Under the pieces are notes generated by a model. The model did no database searches, was not told the origin of the DNA, and saw only the letters and a program-made list of their open reading frames with translations. From positions 1 to 64,000 of the forward strand of contig JBBELK010000522.1 of assembly GCA_037783545.1 (NCBI GenBank): a stretch of DNA of 64,000 nucleotides, written 5' to 3'. This stretch comes from Henricia sp. BOLD:AAB3569 (Eukaryota > Echinodermata > Asteroidea > Spinulosida > Echinasteridae). Of the stretch, positions 21,338-33,000 are shown piece after piece. Position 1 is the stretch's first letter; each line of letters starts with the position of its first letter. The translations under genes and the position numbers were made by a program.

Positions 21338-21954
21338 AGACTTTTGTTCACGAAAGAACGAAAAGGTTGAGGTGCATTGTGACTGATTAGTTCTGTGACC
21401 TTACTGCATATTAAACTAGAAATCTATGCATTTATGGGCTTTTCACATCAGACAAATCTTAATATAATTTTGATAAGCTCATCGTTATGAAAAGCCACAT
21501 TGTACTACTACTAGAATCCTGCAGACATTTCCGATGACTGACCTACTTAGTCTAACCTGTAATAACCCCAATAAGCCACTCGGCAACGTCTGCCACTACA
21601 AGAAACTGAAATATGAGAAAGGTTGGCTTCATCCTATCAAATTCTTTCCTTACACAATGGGCTGTCATCCCCAATGCCACCGCTCCCTGCAAAAGGTAAA
21701 ACATCGGAACCTGGCAATCTGTGGGCAAATGTGTATCACGCTGCCATCTCGAGAATTTTTGGATGATCAAGAGGAGACCTCTCGTGAGACGAAACCCAAG
21801 CCGTGGTGATGTTGTTGCCTTCCTGCGTCTTCCTCCCGAGACCGTGAGTGAGAAGCCAGTAGATAATGGTTTCTGTACTGAATGGCCGGATTGGAATACG
21901 GTTTCGTTACAATGTCAGGTACGTAGGATGAAGGTACAGGACGATCAAATTAAA
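21338..21954. other. Unrecognised sequence, frames up to 91 codons
   Basis: Overlapping plus-strand frames (21534-21809, 21721-21984) and one minus-strand frame. None has a domain I know. Composition is closer to coding than the flanks, but I cannot support an exon. Confidence 0.3.
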
Positions 21955-22200
21955 GGAGCGTGTTCAGATTTTTCCAGAAAATAGACTTCGCTCTAACCTA
22001 ACAATCAGATAACATACCTCCCATAAATACTATCTGTGGGAAGAAAACAGGAAATTTACAATCTCCAATTTGAATGTGGATGCGAAATGGTTGGTGTAAT
22101 CGCTGCACTGCTTTATGGAACGGATAAATTAGTTGCATTTTGCATAGTTTGAGGACCTTGTCTTTTTCAAGGAATTGGAAAAATTACTGGCTCTGTATAT
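21955..22200 (+). repeat. Interspersed repeat family R1, copy 3
   Basis: Starts AAAGGAGCGTGTTCAGATTT, then AAACAGGAAATTTACAATCT and GGATAAATTAGTTGCA. This is the reverse orientation of the 6720 and 12328 copies. Confidence 0.75.
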
Positions 22201-22859
22201 ATTTAAAAAGTACAAATAACAGACTTAAAGGTACTTGATTGGTAAACTGAGTACATGATTGGTAAACTGTTAAAAATGGTGTTATTTCCACTGGTAATAG
22301 AAAGCCTACATGTATGTCAAGAAAACTACCTTGTAGAAATGTTAGCCACACAGACGGAGTAATACTTCAGAAAACCTGAAAAATCCAAGCATGGTTTTTG
22401 TGCATGAATGAGTGGCTCCAAAAATCGCCTACAGGCAATCTTTGGAGATTCAAATAGTTTTGAAATTTTTCTCATCAAAAAATCCAAGTTTTTTGTGCAT
22501 GAATGGATGGCTCAAAAGATTCAAATAATTTCGTCATTTTTCTCATGAATGAGGGCACTTCAGACTAAATAATTTCACCGGATGATTACTACCATTACCA
22601 TCTTGATAACAAGTAAGCTTTCAGATAATTTAGTCATTTGTTTGGAGGGTAATTACCAAACTGGACCCTTACCTTTAACAGTACATCAAATTTTAAACGT
22701 TTGAAAAAGTAAACAAAAACAGTAATTGAAATGTGAAGAGTATTGAGGGGGGAGGGGGGAGGGGGGGAGGGGGGCAGGGAGCAATGCATATTCACAGGCT
22801 CTTGCAAGGACAAGAAATACGCAAGAGGAAACTTTAACTGCAGCGCCTGATTTATAGAG
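22201..22859. other. AT-rich DNA with a G-rich patch
   Basis: Contains a fragment of the CATGGTTTTTGTG repeat near 22390 and a G-rich tract (GGGGGGAGG units) at 22746-22778. No gene. Confidence 0.45.
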
Positions 22860-23240
22860 AACATTGTAATGGCTTGGCAATGTTTAGTTACGCAGCGGTG
22901 CAATGAGGCACAAATGATTCCAGTCGGTGGTCTCAAGAGACCAATTCATATAAAAACAAACATGGACGTTTGCGCAAGGCAGCCTTTAACGACTCACAGA
23001 CGGTTATTTTCTGCCTTGCCAATTAAACTAAGCATGCCTCAAGCTGCAGTTCATAAGAGTTTGGTCAGGGGAAAATGTTCCTACTTTAATGACTGCGCTA
23101 CGCTTGGTTACAGCCTGAAATTGCATCCTTCATCTGTGCAAGTTTCAAAATACCGACAGATTACACACGATCTGAAAATTACTTGCATCTGTGACATAGC
23201 TGGCTGCATGCCCCATTACTGTCCGTGTACAGGATAATAA
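22860..23240. other. Unique block with a 122-codon frame, not assigned
   Basis: A plus-strand frame spans 22869-23237 and the sequence has no repeat signature. The translation has many cysteines but no domain I recognise. It lies 1.4 kb beyond the second PDZ exon, on the opposite strand from that gene. Non-coding conservation is an alternative. Confidence 0.3.
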
Positions 23241-23747
23241 ATTTAAAGAGATTGCTTCAAGAATAGTCGTTAAGTTCTTAGTCGTATGTTTTTCTCCCAA
23301 TAAAACTCTGATCGATGACGCTAAAAAGAAATCTTGTAAACAGGGGTATTAATTTGCAAAACATGGTAATGTGATATCTGGTAACATCTTTGCTTCATAC
23401 AAACAATTTCAAGTTTATTATGCATAGTCATCAAATATGGTTTACAGACTGAACTTGGCTTTCGAAAAACAACCCTTTTAAGGCCTGTTTGTAGTAAATT
23501 ATAGGCTTTATTCGGTAAGACCACAACATTTTTGAAAATAGCGAGTCGAAGGAGAATTGATGAAAAGTGTAAATGCTACACGTACCCAAATCGAGAAAAA
23601 AAAGCAAAACAGATGTGGGTCCTTTTTCAGTCCACCTTTGGGGTACATGTGCATGTAGAGTTGATCCTGGCAAATGCTTTATAGTCAGTGTCAAGTTTAA
23701 GTTCCTAAATACACATCGGGTGATTGTGTTAAGAGCAATTGTAGTAA

Positions 23748-23998
23748 GGCGCGAGGTCAAAATAGAAACAGTCTGTATACCGGGAAACGGTACATAAACG
23801 ATACACCATTGCAAGGTTTTGAGTGAGCAAGCAAACGGTTCAGCTGGTCTGGCCAAATGGTAGATAATTGGCAGTGTTTAACACACCCGTGTTCGCTGAA
23901 CAAACGGTTTTCTCCCCACAGACAAACGGTTCCAAGAGGGATTAACTCGAACCATTTACCAGTATATATACAGACCGTTTGTATTTTGACCTCGCGCC
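23748..23998. mobile_element. GGCGCGAGG MITE, copy 2, with TAA duplication
   Basis: Same ends as the element at 12868: GGCGCGAGGTCAAAATAGAA and CAGTCTGTATACCGG, mirrored at the right. TAA flanks it (23745-23747 and 23999-24001). It is shorter, 251 bp against 397 bp, and shares CGATACACC, CTGGTCTGGCC, AATTGGCAGTGTT and AACGGTT words with copy 1. Confidence 0.92.
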
Positions 23999-24001
23999 TA
24001 A

Positions 24002-24659
24002 GTTGCAATAAAAATGCATAATCTGTAATCCAATTTTGGTGATTGTCACGAAAATAGTAAGAAGGTAAGCATAATTTATGCGCAGTTTGGGTAACTTTAT
24101 CAAGTTGTATCAAAGTAGCCTAGTAAACTTTGAAGGCTTGTTCTAGACATTCCAAAGTTCTCAGATCTGCACATTCACCATTTTTGTTCCTTTATATGGT
24201 ATTCATCATTTAAATCTGAAATCTTGCCAAGAGAGAGCCATTTTGCCTGTTCAACTATTTTGCACATTACGCAATTGTAGACTTTCCGTTTCCATGATGT
24301 GAACCGAGTGCACTGTTCATGCATTATTCCAAAATGGCAAGAGTGACAAGCCGAACAGGCAGCAGAAAGTTCAAATTATGGGGCACCCTGGCCCAGTGGG
24401 ATCTATAGCTCACATACAATGTAATCCAAGAATTTAGTAAATCCCATCCCAGCCCATCCATAGTGCTTGTGCCTTGCCACAAACTGCCACTCCTCACCCA
24501 GGGGTAAAGGTGCTTCATGCAAGCTGCAAGGGACTGCCTGCTCCAGGAAGGTGAGAGGGATTAAGGAATGATATTATTGAGCCCAAAGACCAGGGTATGT
24601 AAAGCACATTGGTACTTCGTGTGCCCCTTCCCCCCTCACCCAACACCCTTAGTACTTAC
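24002..24659 (-). other. Probable intron 3' of the second PDZ exon
   Basis: It begins, on the minus strand, with the splice donor GTAAGTACTAAG directly after the exon at 24660. I searched this stretch for the rest of the PDZ domain (a FxIGRE-type motif is expected) and did not find it. 24330-24560 is GC-richer but has no supported coding frame. Confidence 0.5.
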
Positions 24660-24764
24660 TTGACCAGACCGCTTGTGTTCTTCAAGACGCTTGCAGCATA
24701 ACTCTGGCTGACTCCCACCAGACTCTTGCCATCAACCTCGATAATCTGATCATTCACTTTTATC
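24660..24764 (-). CDS. PPP1R9A: Neurabin/spinophilin PDZ exon B
   Basis: A 105-nt internal exon on the minus strand. The acceptor is a T-rich tract ending CCACAG and the donor is AA|GTAAGTACT. It starts by completing an Arg codon (AG|G) from the exon at 28229 and reads [20 protein letters not shown] then [14 protein letters not shown]. This is the second half of a PDZ domain: the beta strands after the carboxylate loop ([13 protein letters not shown]) and the helix that lines the peptide groove ([10 protein letters not shown]). In the neurabin family this PDZ sits beside the PP1-docking segment and binds C-terminal peptides of membrane receptors and kinases. The closest match I know is PPP1R9A/PPP1R9B. 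The exon ends in phase 2. The next exon, expected to carry the last PDZ strand, was not found. Confidence 0.92.
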
Positions 24765-25239
24765 CTGTGGAAAAAAACACCAAAAAAAAAAAACTTAGCT
24801 GATTGGATCTACTATTCTTCCCCTATTATTAACACCTACACTGTAGGAAAATCTTGATAAGAAAAGACTTTGACAGAGGAGAGCATGAAATTATTGTTGG
24901 ACTTTGGACATTTTCTGACAACTTTAATACTGTATTTATCCAACCCACTGAGAAAGCACTCGGACAAAATCTCCAAATGATGGCGGAATGTGAAATCATA
25001 TATAAATCTGTGTTTGTTTTAAATGTAAGCCACTGCATGCATAATGGTGTATAATGACTGGCAGTGTTGCAAACCATACTGAGGAGATACCCCAGTCATT
25101 CTTAATTACTTAGCTATAATAGAATTAAGAAAGCAAAAGGTGTGCAATTGTAACGTCAGTTGCCGTAAAAATGCACTCTCTGTAATCGGAGAGTGGGAAT
25201 TTTTGGCACATAAAAACTTACTGGCAGTGATACACATTG

Positions 25240-25315
25240 AAGCTGTTATGTGAATATTTCGATGTCAACGTAATTACAAAAGAAATTTTCCAATTTTGAT
25301 TAACTTGAAAATTTG
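25240..25315 (+). repeat. Short interspersed repeat (GAAGCTGTTATGTGAATATT)
   Basis: GAAGCTGTTATGTGAATATT and the following GATGTCAAC recur at 51447-51475 (same strand). A related inverted form lies at about 62845-62885. Family and boundaries are unknown. Confidence 0.65.
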
Positions 25316-25339
25316 TGCTTTTCTAGGTATATAAAGTGC

Positions 25340-25760
25340 TTGTTGTTTCATAATGAAACTAATATGGTGCGGTACTCAAAGGCAATCTGTCTAAATGGTT
25401 CAATCTTGAGCCACGATTCCCTGTGTGAGCTAGAGGGAATTAGCGGGAGGATTTGGAAAAGTCAGAGTTCGCTTGACGAAAAACTTTGGCATTCGCTTGT
25501 TTCTCCAGCTACGACTTTCCCCTCCCTTGACTCCGGGCGAGTACTTTAAAATCCAATTTTCCTCTTCTCCTCTACGCCCCAGCTACTCGTGTCTCCTGCG
25601 TGCTCGGGAGCGAACACCGAGCCCAGTCCCTTCTAGGCATGCTCAGTACTCTGAGCTACTTGCGCTAATACCCTCATCATGACTCGCTGGATGCAAGTAA
25701 TGAAAAGTGACAGTGGGGCTATCTTATTTCACTCCCTGATTTAATTAGGTTGATGTTGTT
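25340..25760. other. Unique, balanced-composition block inside the PDZ intron
   Basis: Lacks any repeat signature and is GC-richer than its flanks. Frames of 69 to 78 codons exist on the plus strand only, opposite to the gene. It could be an intronic regulatory element; nothing in the sequence proves this. Confidence 0.3.
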
Positions 25761-25943
25761 CCGGTTTTTGAGTTTATCTTTCCTTTTAAAACAAAAACTG
25801 CTTTTGAAGGGAAGACAAGGTTGTTAGATGCAACTTCCATTAACTGGGGCTTGTAAATTGCAGGTGTATTTATTAAAGTATGAAAACAGGGTCACTTTCG
25901 CGGAAACCTTGACCATTTTGTACATCAAGCATCCACCCCAAAA

Positions 25944-26012
25944 ACTCGGTCCCAGTCAACTCGGTCCCAGGTCAACTCGGTCCCAACGAACTAAGGCCCA
26001 GGACAACTCGAC
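25944..26012. repeat. CAACTCGGTCCCAG minisatellite
   Basis: About four degenerate units of 12 to 17 bp, such as AACTCGGTCCCAG, then CCCAACGAACTAAGG-type decay. A second mini-array lies at 26163-26212, where ATTGGGCGAATATAACTA repeats about two and a half times. Confidence 0.8.
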
Positions 26013-26352
26013 TGCTCTTGAAAAATGTACAAGATCTCCAAGCAGCCGATCTTTTCCGATTCATTTGACGCAACATGCCGATTATAGAATTTCACTGTCC
26101 GATTGTAAATGGCAATTTGACGTTTAAAGCGGCTTTCGCCTTACAAAATAACAAAGTGTTTTATTGGGCGAATATAACTAATTGGGCGAATATAACTAAT
26201 TGGGTGAATGTTGTGTTTACCGCAAATTGTTTGACGTCAGATTTACGTTTGCGATTTGTGTCTGAAATGGATTGCGTTCACTTTCCTGCGCCGCGCCGTG
26301 TTGCGGCAGCGGGCAATGGTGCAAGCAAGTCAGTTGCACAATGCAGAAATAC

Positions 26353-26560
26353 AGAAATTTGCTCAGCACAAAAATTATTATGCTTTGCAAAATGGGTTAC
26401 CGACCAAAATTGTATCTGACGTGTATTTCAATTGAATGGTGCTCCATTAGATTTGTTGTAACACAAGTTGACACACAATTTTGGCTGGTAACCCATTTTT
26501 GCAAAACAAATTTTGGGCTAAGCAAATTTCTGTGCCTAAATGCTCCATGAAATTGGCACA
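26353..26560. mobile_element. MITE of the CCATGAAATTGGC type
   Basis: The arms AAATTTGCTCAGCACAAAAA with AATGGGTTACCGACCAAAAT and their inverted counterparts (TTTTGGCTGGTAACCCATTT, TAAGCAAATTTCTGTG) give a foldback. The right end CCATGAAATTGGCAC matches the right end of the element at 47271-47496. The left end is uncertain. Confidence 0.75.
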
Positions 26561-26839
26561 GTTCTGTAAAATGCCGTTTTAAGATTAAAAACAACAGAAA
26601 CTACCGTATCTATAGTAAAATATTTATCTATATTGAAATAGATAAATTTGAGATCATCTAGGCATTGCTAGACCTTAAAATTTAATTAATTAATTGAAAA
26701 AATTAGAAGTGCGCTTTGTCGTGCAACTTTCAACCCCTGGTCTGAAACCGGATAAGTTTTTAGCCTAAAGCATAGTAAAAAAAAAAGGTCATATTTAACG
26801 CAACGAGAGTTTGGTTTTGATGCCCCATGCCTCGATTTC

Positions 26840-27300
26840 ACACCCTCCATCTTCTCCTAAAAAGTGAGCAAGGTGCTAAAGTCCGAACGCATGTCAACCT
26901 TGATACCAATGCATGCTGATTGGCATGTAGGAGAGGCACTAGATTACAAAAAGAAACTGGAGAGCTGCCTGCGGCAAATCAAAGATATTGCGTGAATGGC
27001 TGGGGCCGAGTTAAACTTGAAGCTGCACCCGGGAGTGACAGGTAAAGTGAGAGTCCGCCGACGTCGTCGCACGTGCCATGAAAGCATGGCATATCAAATA
27101 GACCTCATCGGCCTTAGGCACTAGGTCCCTTAGACAGGCTCAGTGGGGAGGAATTCACAGAGCTTTGGAGAAGCCCATGAATGCTTGATCAAGCCGAAAG
27201 GTCTTTGATGTCTGGCGAGTGGCAATAATCAGAAAGTCGCTTGTGGGAGGGCACACTGTGCCCCTGTGCGTTGCAGTCTTGCATTTTTAAATTGAGAAGT
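26840..27300. other. Unique, balanced-composition block inside the PDZ intron
   Basis: No repeat similarity in this window. A 42-codon plus-strand frame starting MAGAELNLKLHPGVTG is present but has no supporting context. Candidate intronic regulatory sequence, by composition only. Confidence 0.25.
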
Positions 27301-28228
27301 TGGTTTGGGTTTTTGGGTGGAGGTAAAAGAAACACAACCAGCACTCAGAGTAATTGATTTCAGTAATCAAGTTCAGTTTTCATAATAGAAAAGTCGTGAG
27401 GTTGCCAAGGTTGAAAACAAACGACGTTCTAACCCCACTTGAAACTCGAAATTGGTTTTGTCTTGGGTCGAGCCAGAATACTGCCAAAACAGAATACCAA
27501 CTCCGGACGCACATAACCCATCTTCCTTTCGCAAGGGTCTTTGCTGCACAACGAGTTTCCCAAAACCCTTGCTGCATCGAGTTGAGCTAAGCTGTATTTT
27601 ATGGCCTCGGGCTGTTCGACCAATGAGAGACAAGTGATTTTTTTGACCTAGCACTTTTGACCTTTTAATGAAGCCGTTTTGAACAATCATCTCGCGCGTT
27701 GTACATGTATCTCGCTACATTGTAGCCGCAATTACCACAATTTGTATGGGGGAAATATTTTTATGTACATGTATATCATTTTATCTTGCACGCAGTATAC
27801 ATGTTCGTAACTGAAGGAAGACTATATTTCGCTAAAAGCTAAACGCAGTTCATCTGAATAAAGATAGGCCTATTAAAAAACGTCCTTACAGTGACTGTTC
27901 ATTTAAACATTAGACCCCACCCCCTAGTAAAAGTGGACGCTACCACTAAACAAAGCAGGGCACGTGATTGGCTCTTGCTGTTGGCAACAGCGTCCGTAGC
28001 TATGATGCAATTTTGAATTTCTCGCTACGTGTCGTTAATATTGCTGTTCAACATGCGAAGGAGTATACTCTTAACACAGGTACACGCCCGAACGCAGCCC
28101 AAAAGTCCATCATCACAAGCATGGATGATGTTGTTACCAACATATGCAAATATTTCACATTCAAGTGCACATTTACCCGGTAATGTCCATCTATTAAACC
28201 TCTGGCATCCTACAGAATAACTTCTTAC

Positions 28229-28349
28229 CTTCCATCGCGATAGGCCGTTCCATGCTGAGTGATGGTCTTGATGAATATACCCAGCTTCTCCAAGCCTGCA
28301 TCAGCACCCACCCCCATGCCGATAATGCTGAGTCCCAAGCCTTCATCAC
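28229..28349 (-). CDS. PPP1R9A: Neurabin/spinophilin PDZ exon A
   Basis: A 121-nt internal exon on the minus strand, with acceptor TTTTTCAG and donor GAAG|GTAAGAAG. After two bases completing a codon it reads [20 protein letters not shown] then [20 protein letters not shown], whose last codon is completed in the next exon. [10 protein letters not shown] is the PDZ carboxylate-binding loop (the GLGF-type motif), and [12 protein letters not shown] is the long beta2-beta3 insertion characteristic of neurabin and spinophilin. The protein family scaffolds protein phosphatase 1 on F-actin in synapses and cell junctions. The upstream PP1-docking and actin-binding exons should lie at higher coordinates but I could not find them. 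Bilaterian invertebrates usually have one gene of this family, so A versus B cannot be assigned. Confidence 0.95.
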
Positions 28350-28567
28350 CTGAAAAAGACAACACAATCAGTTTAGAAAACAACAACAATAACAATAACA
28401 GAAAACTGCCTTTAAACAAACTTGTTGGACTTTCTTTTAAAACGCCCACATCATTTGCAGATTTTTTTTTTCACTGAGAACTTTCTGTGAGGTACATGTA
28501 GAAAAAGTCCAATGGGAAAATAGAACTCAATCCTTTTGTAAGATCGTCATTGTTAAATAAAAGTTGG
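28350..28567 (-). other. Start of the intron upstream of PDZ exon A
   Basis: The polypyrimidine tract and CAG lie at 28350-28365 on the minus strand. A short AACAATAAC tract follows. No exon was seen. Confidence 0.6.
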
Positions 28568-28944
28568 TAAAGCCTCGTTCACATATAATGCTGCATGGTT
28601 CTGCTGTCTGCGGTTTGTAGATGGGATTTATACAAATCGTACGGCTTTGCGGGCTGCGGAAGCAGTGTTCACAAATGTTACGAGGTCCACACAGCAATTG
28701 TAAAAGTCATGAAATCAAAATCCGTGAGGAGATCGCAAGGTGCCAGTTAACAAACTGCGAGGCACCTTCACGGCGACCGCAAGGCAAGCTGCCCGCACGG
28801 CTGTTGCGGCCGCCGCAAGGATGCCGTGAGGCCACCGCAAGGTCTCCATGTGGCGTACTTTGATACATGCAATGATACATGCGGCGGGGTTGCGGCCTAC
28901 GGCGCAGGCCAACACGCCGCAGGCCATTTGTTACCAAGGCTTTA
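28568..28944. mobile_element. Foldback MITE, CCGCAAGG words
   Basis: The ends TAAAGCCTCG and the complement of CCAAGGCTTTA are inverted. The interior is rich in ACCGCAAGG, GCCGCAAGG, TTGCGGCC and GCGGC words in both orientations, with GTTCACA near the left end. No transposase frame. A TAA/TTA pair sits at the ends but an exact duplication cannot be separated from the terminal repeat. Confidence 0.7.
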
Positions 28945-29089
28945 GGAATCTGGAAGTTTTTAAAACATTATGGTACCCTCCTACAAAATTCAAGCTGCAT
29001 ACACACTCAACCAGAAATTGAGCAGCCAATCCAGTGCAAAACTGGATGCTGATACATGTACCACACAAAATGAAAGGTACCGCAAATCG

Positions 29090-29425
29090 TTGCTGACACT
29101 ACGAAGTGACACCCAAGAGCACTTATGTTACAGTTCCTGAAAACCACACAGTGGGGGACACAAGTTGTCACGAACTGAGATCCGAGTGTGTGCGAGCACT
29201 CAGTGCACTGGGATCAAAATGCATGAATTTTTGTTTCCACGAACTGACACCCAAGTTATTCTAAAAAAATAAACTTTAAAAATGCTCGACACGAATTATA
29301 TCCTCCATATACTTGGAGAATATAGTAAAAAAATTGACCGAAACACTCCCCAATTTGTTAATTTATGATAGGTGTCAGTTCGCGAAAACAAAAATGTTGG
29401 GTGTCAGTTCAATTTATGTCCCGAC
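29090..29425. mobile_element. Foldback element, CGAACTGACACCCAA words
   Basis: AAGTGACACCCAAG (29103), ACGAACTGACACCCAAG (29239), GGTGTCAGTTCGCG (29370) and GGGTGTCAGTTCAA (29398) place the same word in opposite orientations on the two halves. Boundaries are not exact. Confidence 0.6.
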
Positions 29426-30097
29426 GTCATTTTGGAAATGAGAAAAGATAATCTGTCAGCCAAATGTCATGACTGAAGTTAGACCAGCCGTAAGTTTGGG
29501 GGAATTGAAGACAAACAAGGCCAATCTTTGTTACACAATTACAGATTAAAAAAAAAAAATCTAAAAAAAATCCTAATCTACATTTGGACCAACTTTATAT
29601 CTTTCATATCTGTAGTCCGAAACTATCCAATCACAGGACAATATACCTTTATAGCATTTTCGCAAAGATGAACTCAAAGATGAAACTAACGTCAGAAATG
29701 ACGCAGGGAAGATTTATTCAAGCTGAAATCAATTTATCTTTTGCCACTTTGCACAGAGAATATCGCTGTGTGACGTCAAAATAATGTTCACTCTCTTGAA
29801 AAACAAGATTTTGAATTCATGTTTTAACTTAATTTCTATTTTCAGTGCGGGCATTGAAAATTCACACGCGACAGCATAATGAAAAAGTATGCAGTGACCT
29901 TTAGCAGTAAACGGCTTTGATTTTTTTTTTCAGCAGTCTTTTTCAAAAAGCAATCCTTTGGTTATTTAAAGATCAACGTTTATTTTTATAACTTTTTCTA
30001 AATTCCAAACTCTCGATCAACAGCACAATATTTCTTGCAGGGGGTCAACTGAATTTTCTTGTAATATAGACGGACCCCAAATCAACCAATTTGAGAC
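29426..30097. other. AT-rich DNA, no feature
   Basis: Poly-A-rich stretches at 29548-29572 and short frames only. Confidence 0.4.
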
Positions 30098-33000
30098 TGG
30101 CCTGCGCACTTCCGGGTTTGATAACGAGGCTCTTCGTGTTAAGCAACCGAAGTGAACTAATGTACGCACGTGAATGCACAATCACTCCTAATAATGCCAT
30201 GCAAAAAAGCACACATAAGGGCTATTTCACAATAAGTGGTCATTTGAGTAAATTACAGTATAACCCATCCTGGATAACTTTATCAGTGCAAATACATGTT
30301 ATGAGTGATTTTATATGATGGGTAATATGAAGGACAAGCTACATAACTATTTTGATGTAATTCTACGAGTTATTCGATGTGAATTTCTCCATTTACATGC
30401 ACTTTTAACACCATTTTGGAGTCTCATTTCAGTTTTACATTAGTTTTAAGTGGAATCATTTGTTTATGGTGCATTATCGTGGTGAATTTGGTGATCAATC
30501 ATGGATATATAGTGTTCAACAATATTGTGAAACTTGGGTTGGTGTAATTCGGTAAAAAAATGCTAATTTTATGAACATTTCAAAATAAAGTGGATTTCCC
30601 GTTAAATAAAATATGTAATGTCCTCTCCAGGACAAGGTATTCATGACAGTGGAATAGTTTGGAAATATGTACTCACAAGTATGTTTGTATCATCTACAGG
30701 ACACAATTGATGGAGTAAATATGACAATTTGATCGTGGGAGAGATTTGAGTATATATTATCAAGATCATATTCAGGGGTGTGGAAAATCCGTTAAAAATT
30801 TGTCCTCTCCAGGACAGCAGTTAATTGTAATTAACATGTCAACCATGATTGAAATATTTTATGTTATGTTTGTAAAATTAACAGTACCATTCCTTCTAAC
30901 AGGACATTGCATGGCATTACCATTTCAACATTTAGTCTGACCATTATATTGTGGTATTCTGTGTTTAACAAAATGTCCTCTCCAGGACAATACATAGATT
31001 TGTGCACAGCCTACATGTTTCATTTAAAGAATGAGTAAATATGACTTCCCCTGTGAGAAAATCATATGATCCCATGTTCACCATGTTGCTGCTCATATAT
31101 ACAGATAATAAAATTACACATTTTTGTGTGTAGTACATAACATAATACAAATTTGCATGATAAAGCCCTCGAATTTGAAATATTCAGGTGCAAATATCGG
31201 ACAGTTGGGACTTTTGTCTGGAATATTGTTCCTGTAATAATACAATACACTTATTGGCATACAATTACTGCCCAATAATACAATAAAGGAAATGTATGGT
31301 ACTTATAATACTACAGTAAGCTACCATGTACATGTTGTTCTGGAGGGGACACTTTATTTAACACTATTTGGGGCATGGTGTTGAGGTAGCAGCATGATAG
31401 AAAAATCATCGAATATAAACATCTGTCAGTTGATTGTAGCAATCTCCACTGTATGAGGATATGAATATCTGTCTCTTGGCTACATAGGCAGATGGGTTGA
31501 TCAATTGTCCAGACCTGGGTCAAAAACTTATGATGCTACCAGAAAGTAGTCAGTGAGGAAATTATTGCACTGGTTGGATAGATTTGAGAAGAGGATTAGT
31601 TGTTGATATCAGTATTGAAAAACAGACGAGTCATGTTTAAATTTTATATTTTAGATAACTATCAAGTTGAGAAATGAAAACTGAGAAATGAGAACAAGAA
31701 ATTACATCATTATTTACAGTGTATGTGAAGAATGTATTACAATATTTCAGAATGTTCAATGAAGGTATTTGTTTAGGTGCACTGCTTGTACAATGGACGT
31801 GAAAGTGATTTCTATTGACAATTGCAATGATTGTCAAAAAATGTCCTTTCCAGAACACATTGATGTGTGCTTGCTTTTGATTACACATTATCCCGTGAAA
31901 TCACTAACAAATTGATATAATGTTAGAATTATTGCATTCTTCAAAGGCGCAATGAAGATAAAGTGAGTTTTAATTTATTTTTTTACTATAAGTCAAAGTG
32001 TTCAGAATCATGCATTCAGACTAAAGAAGAATCAGTGCAGTCATATCTTATCAACAACACAAATGAATATAAGATATGTGGACAAATGTTTTCCACGCTC
32101 ATATTTACTTTTAAAGAACATTCGTTAAGTGTTTTAAAAAATGTCCTCTCCAAGCCATACATGTTATTCCTCAGTCACTATGTAGAGAGTATACATCAAG
32201 TATGAAGCATTCAAATAGATCATTCAACCATATAAATTGTAATTTTATGACATGGGAGCAATTGCTTTATTTGGGAGGAGTAATTTACTTTAGAAGTTCA
32301 TGCAAGGTTTAGTACAAAATTGGTATATTGTTGAACTACATTTCTATTTGCATTTTTAACATAACAGACTGATATTGAATCAGTTGTTTTATTCATGCTG
32401 TATGTTTTTATGTGTTCATACAAGTGAGATACCTTGAATTGCTTAGGTGTTTGTTAATCAGACTTGACATTTTTTTGAGGGGTAATACAATGATTTATTA
32501 TTGTTTTTAAAAAATGTCCTCTCCAGAACACATTGGTGTATGCTCGCTTTTAAGTCCACAATTACACATTTTCATGTGAAATCAATTACAAACTGATATA
32601 ATTATTATTGGTACCCAACAATATAATGAGTTCATGTTTGGACAATGCCATACTCCAAGAGCATGGTGAAGATGAGGTGAGATTTCCATGTTTTCTTTAA
32701 ACTATAATTATAAGTTATTTTTGAACTATAAATGGATAAGCCTGTTACATTCGTTGTTAATGATGGAATGGAACACAACATATTTTAGACTTTAGAAGAG
32801 TGCACTCATATTTCATCAACACAAATGAATATAAGGTATGTGGAAAGACATTTTCCACTCTAGTGGTACTTTATAAGTACATCTGTTTATTGTTAAACAA
32901 AATGTCCTCTCCAGACAACCAATTACGCATCATTATTTCATTGGAAAAAATTAACATGTTAATCATAATGCCACGCTCCGAGATTTTAGGAATTATTAGT

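Larger units (their letters stand above)
24765..28228 (-). other. Intron between the two PDZ exons
   Basis: A 3,464-nt phase-2 intron, minus strand, from GTAAGAAG at 28228 to CCACAG at 24765. It contains a MITE (26353-26560), two short tandem repeats and unique blocks at about 25340-25760 and 26840-27300. Confidence 0.85.

Noticed and set aside
21534-21984. Exon of the neurabin gene downstream of the PDZ
   Set aside because: The open frames on the minus strand do not contain the expected last PDZ strand, acidic linker or coiled-coil heptads.
22869-23237. 122-codon plus-strand frame as an exon
   Set aside because: No domain recognised and no clear splice sites; composition could equally reflect non-coding constraint.
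27000-27130. Short plus-strand exon starting MAGAELNLKLHPGVTG followed by a GT
   Set aside because: It is 42 codons at most, lies in the intron of the minus-strand PDZ gene, and has no family resemblance.
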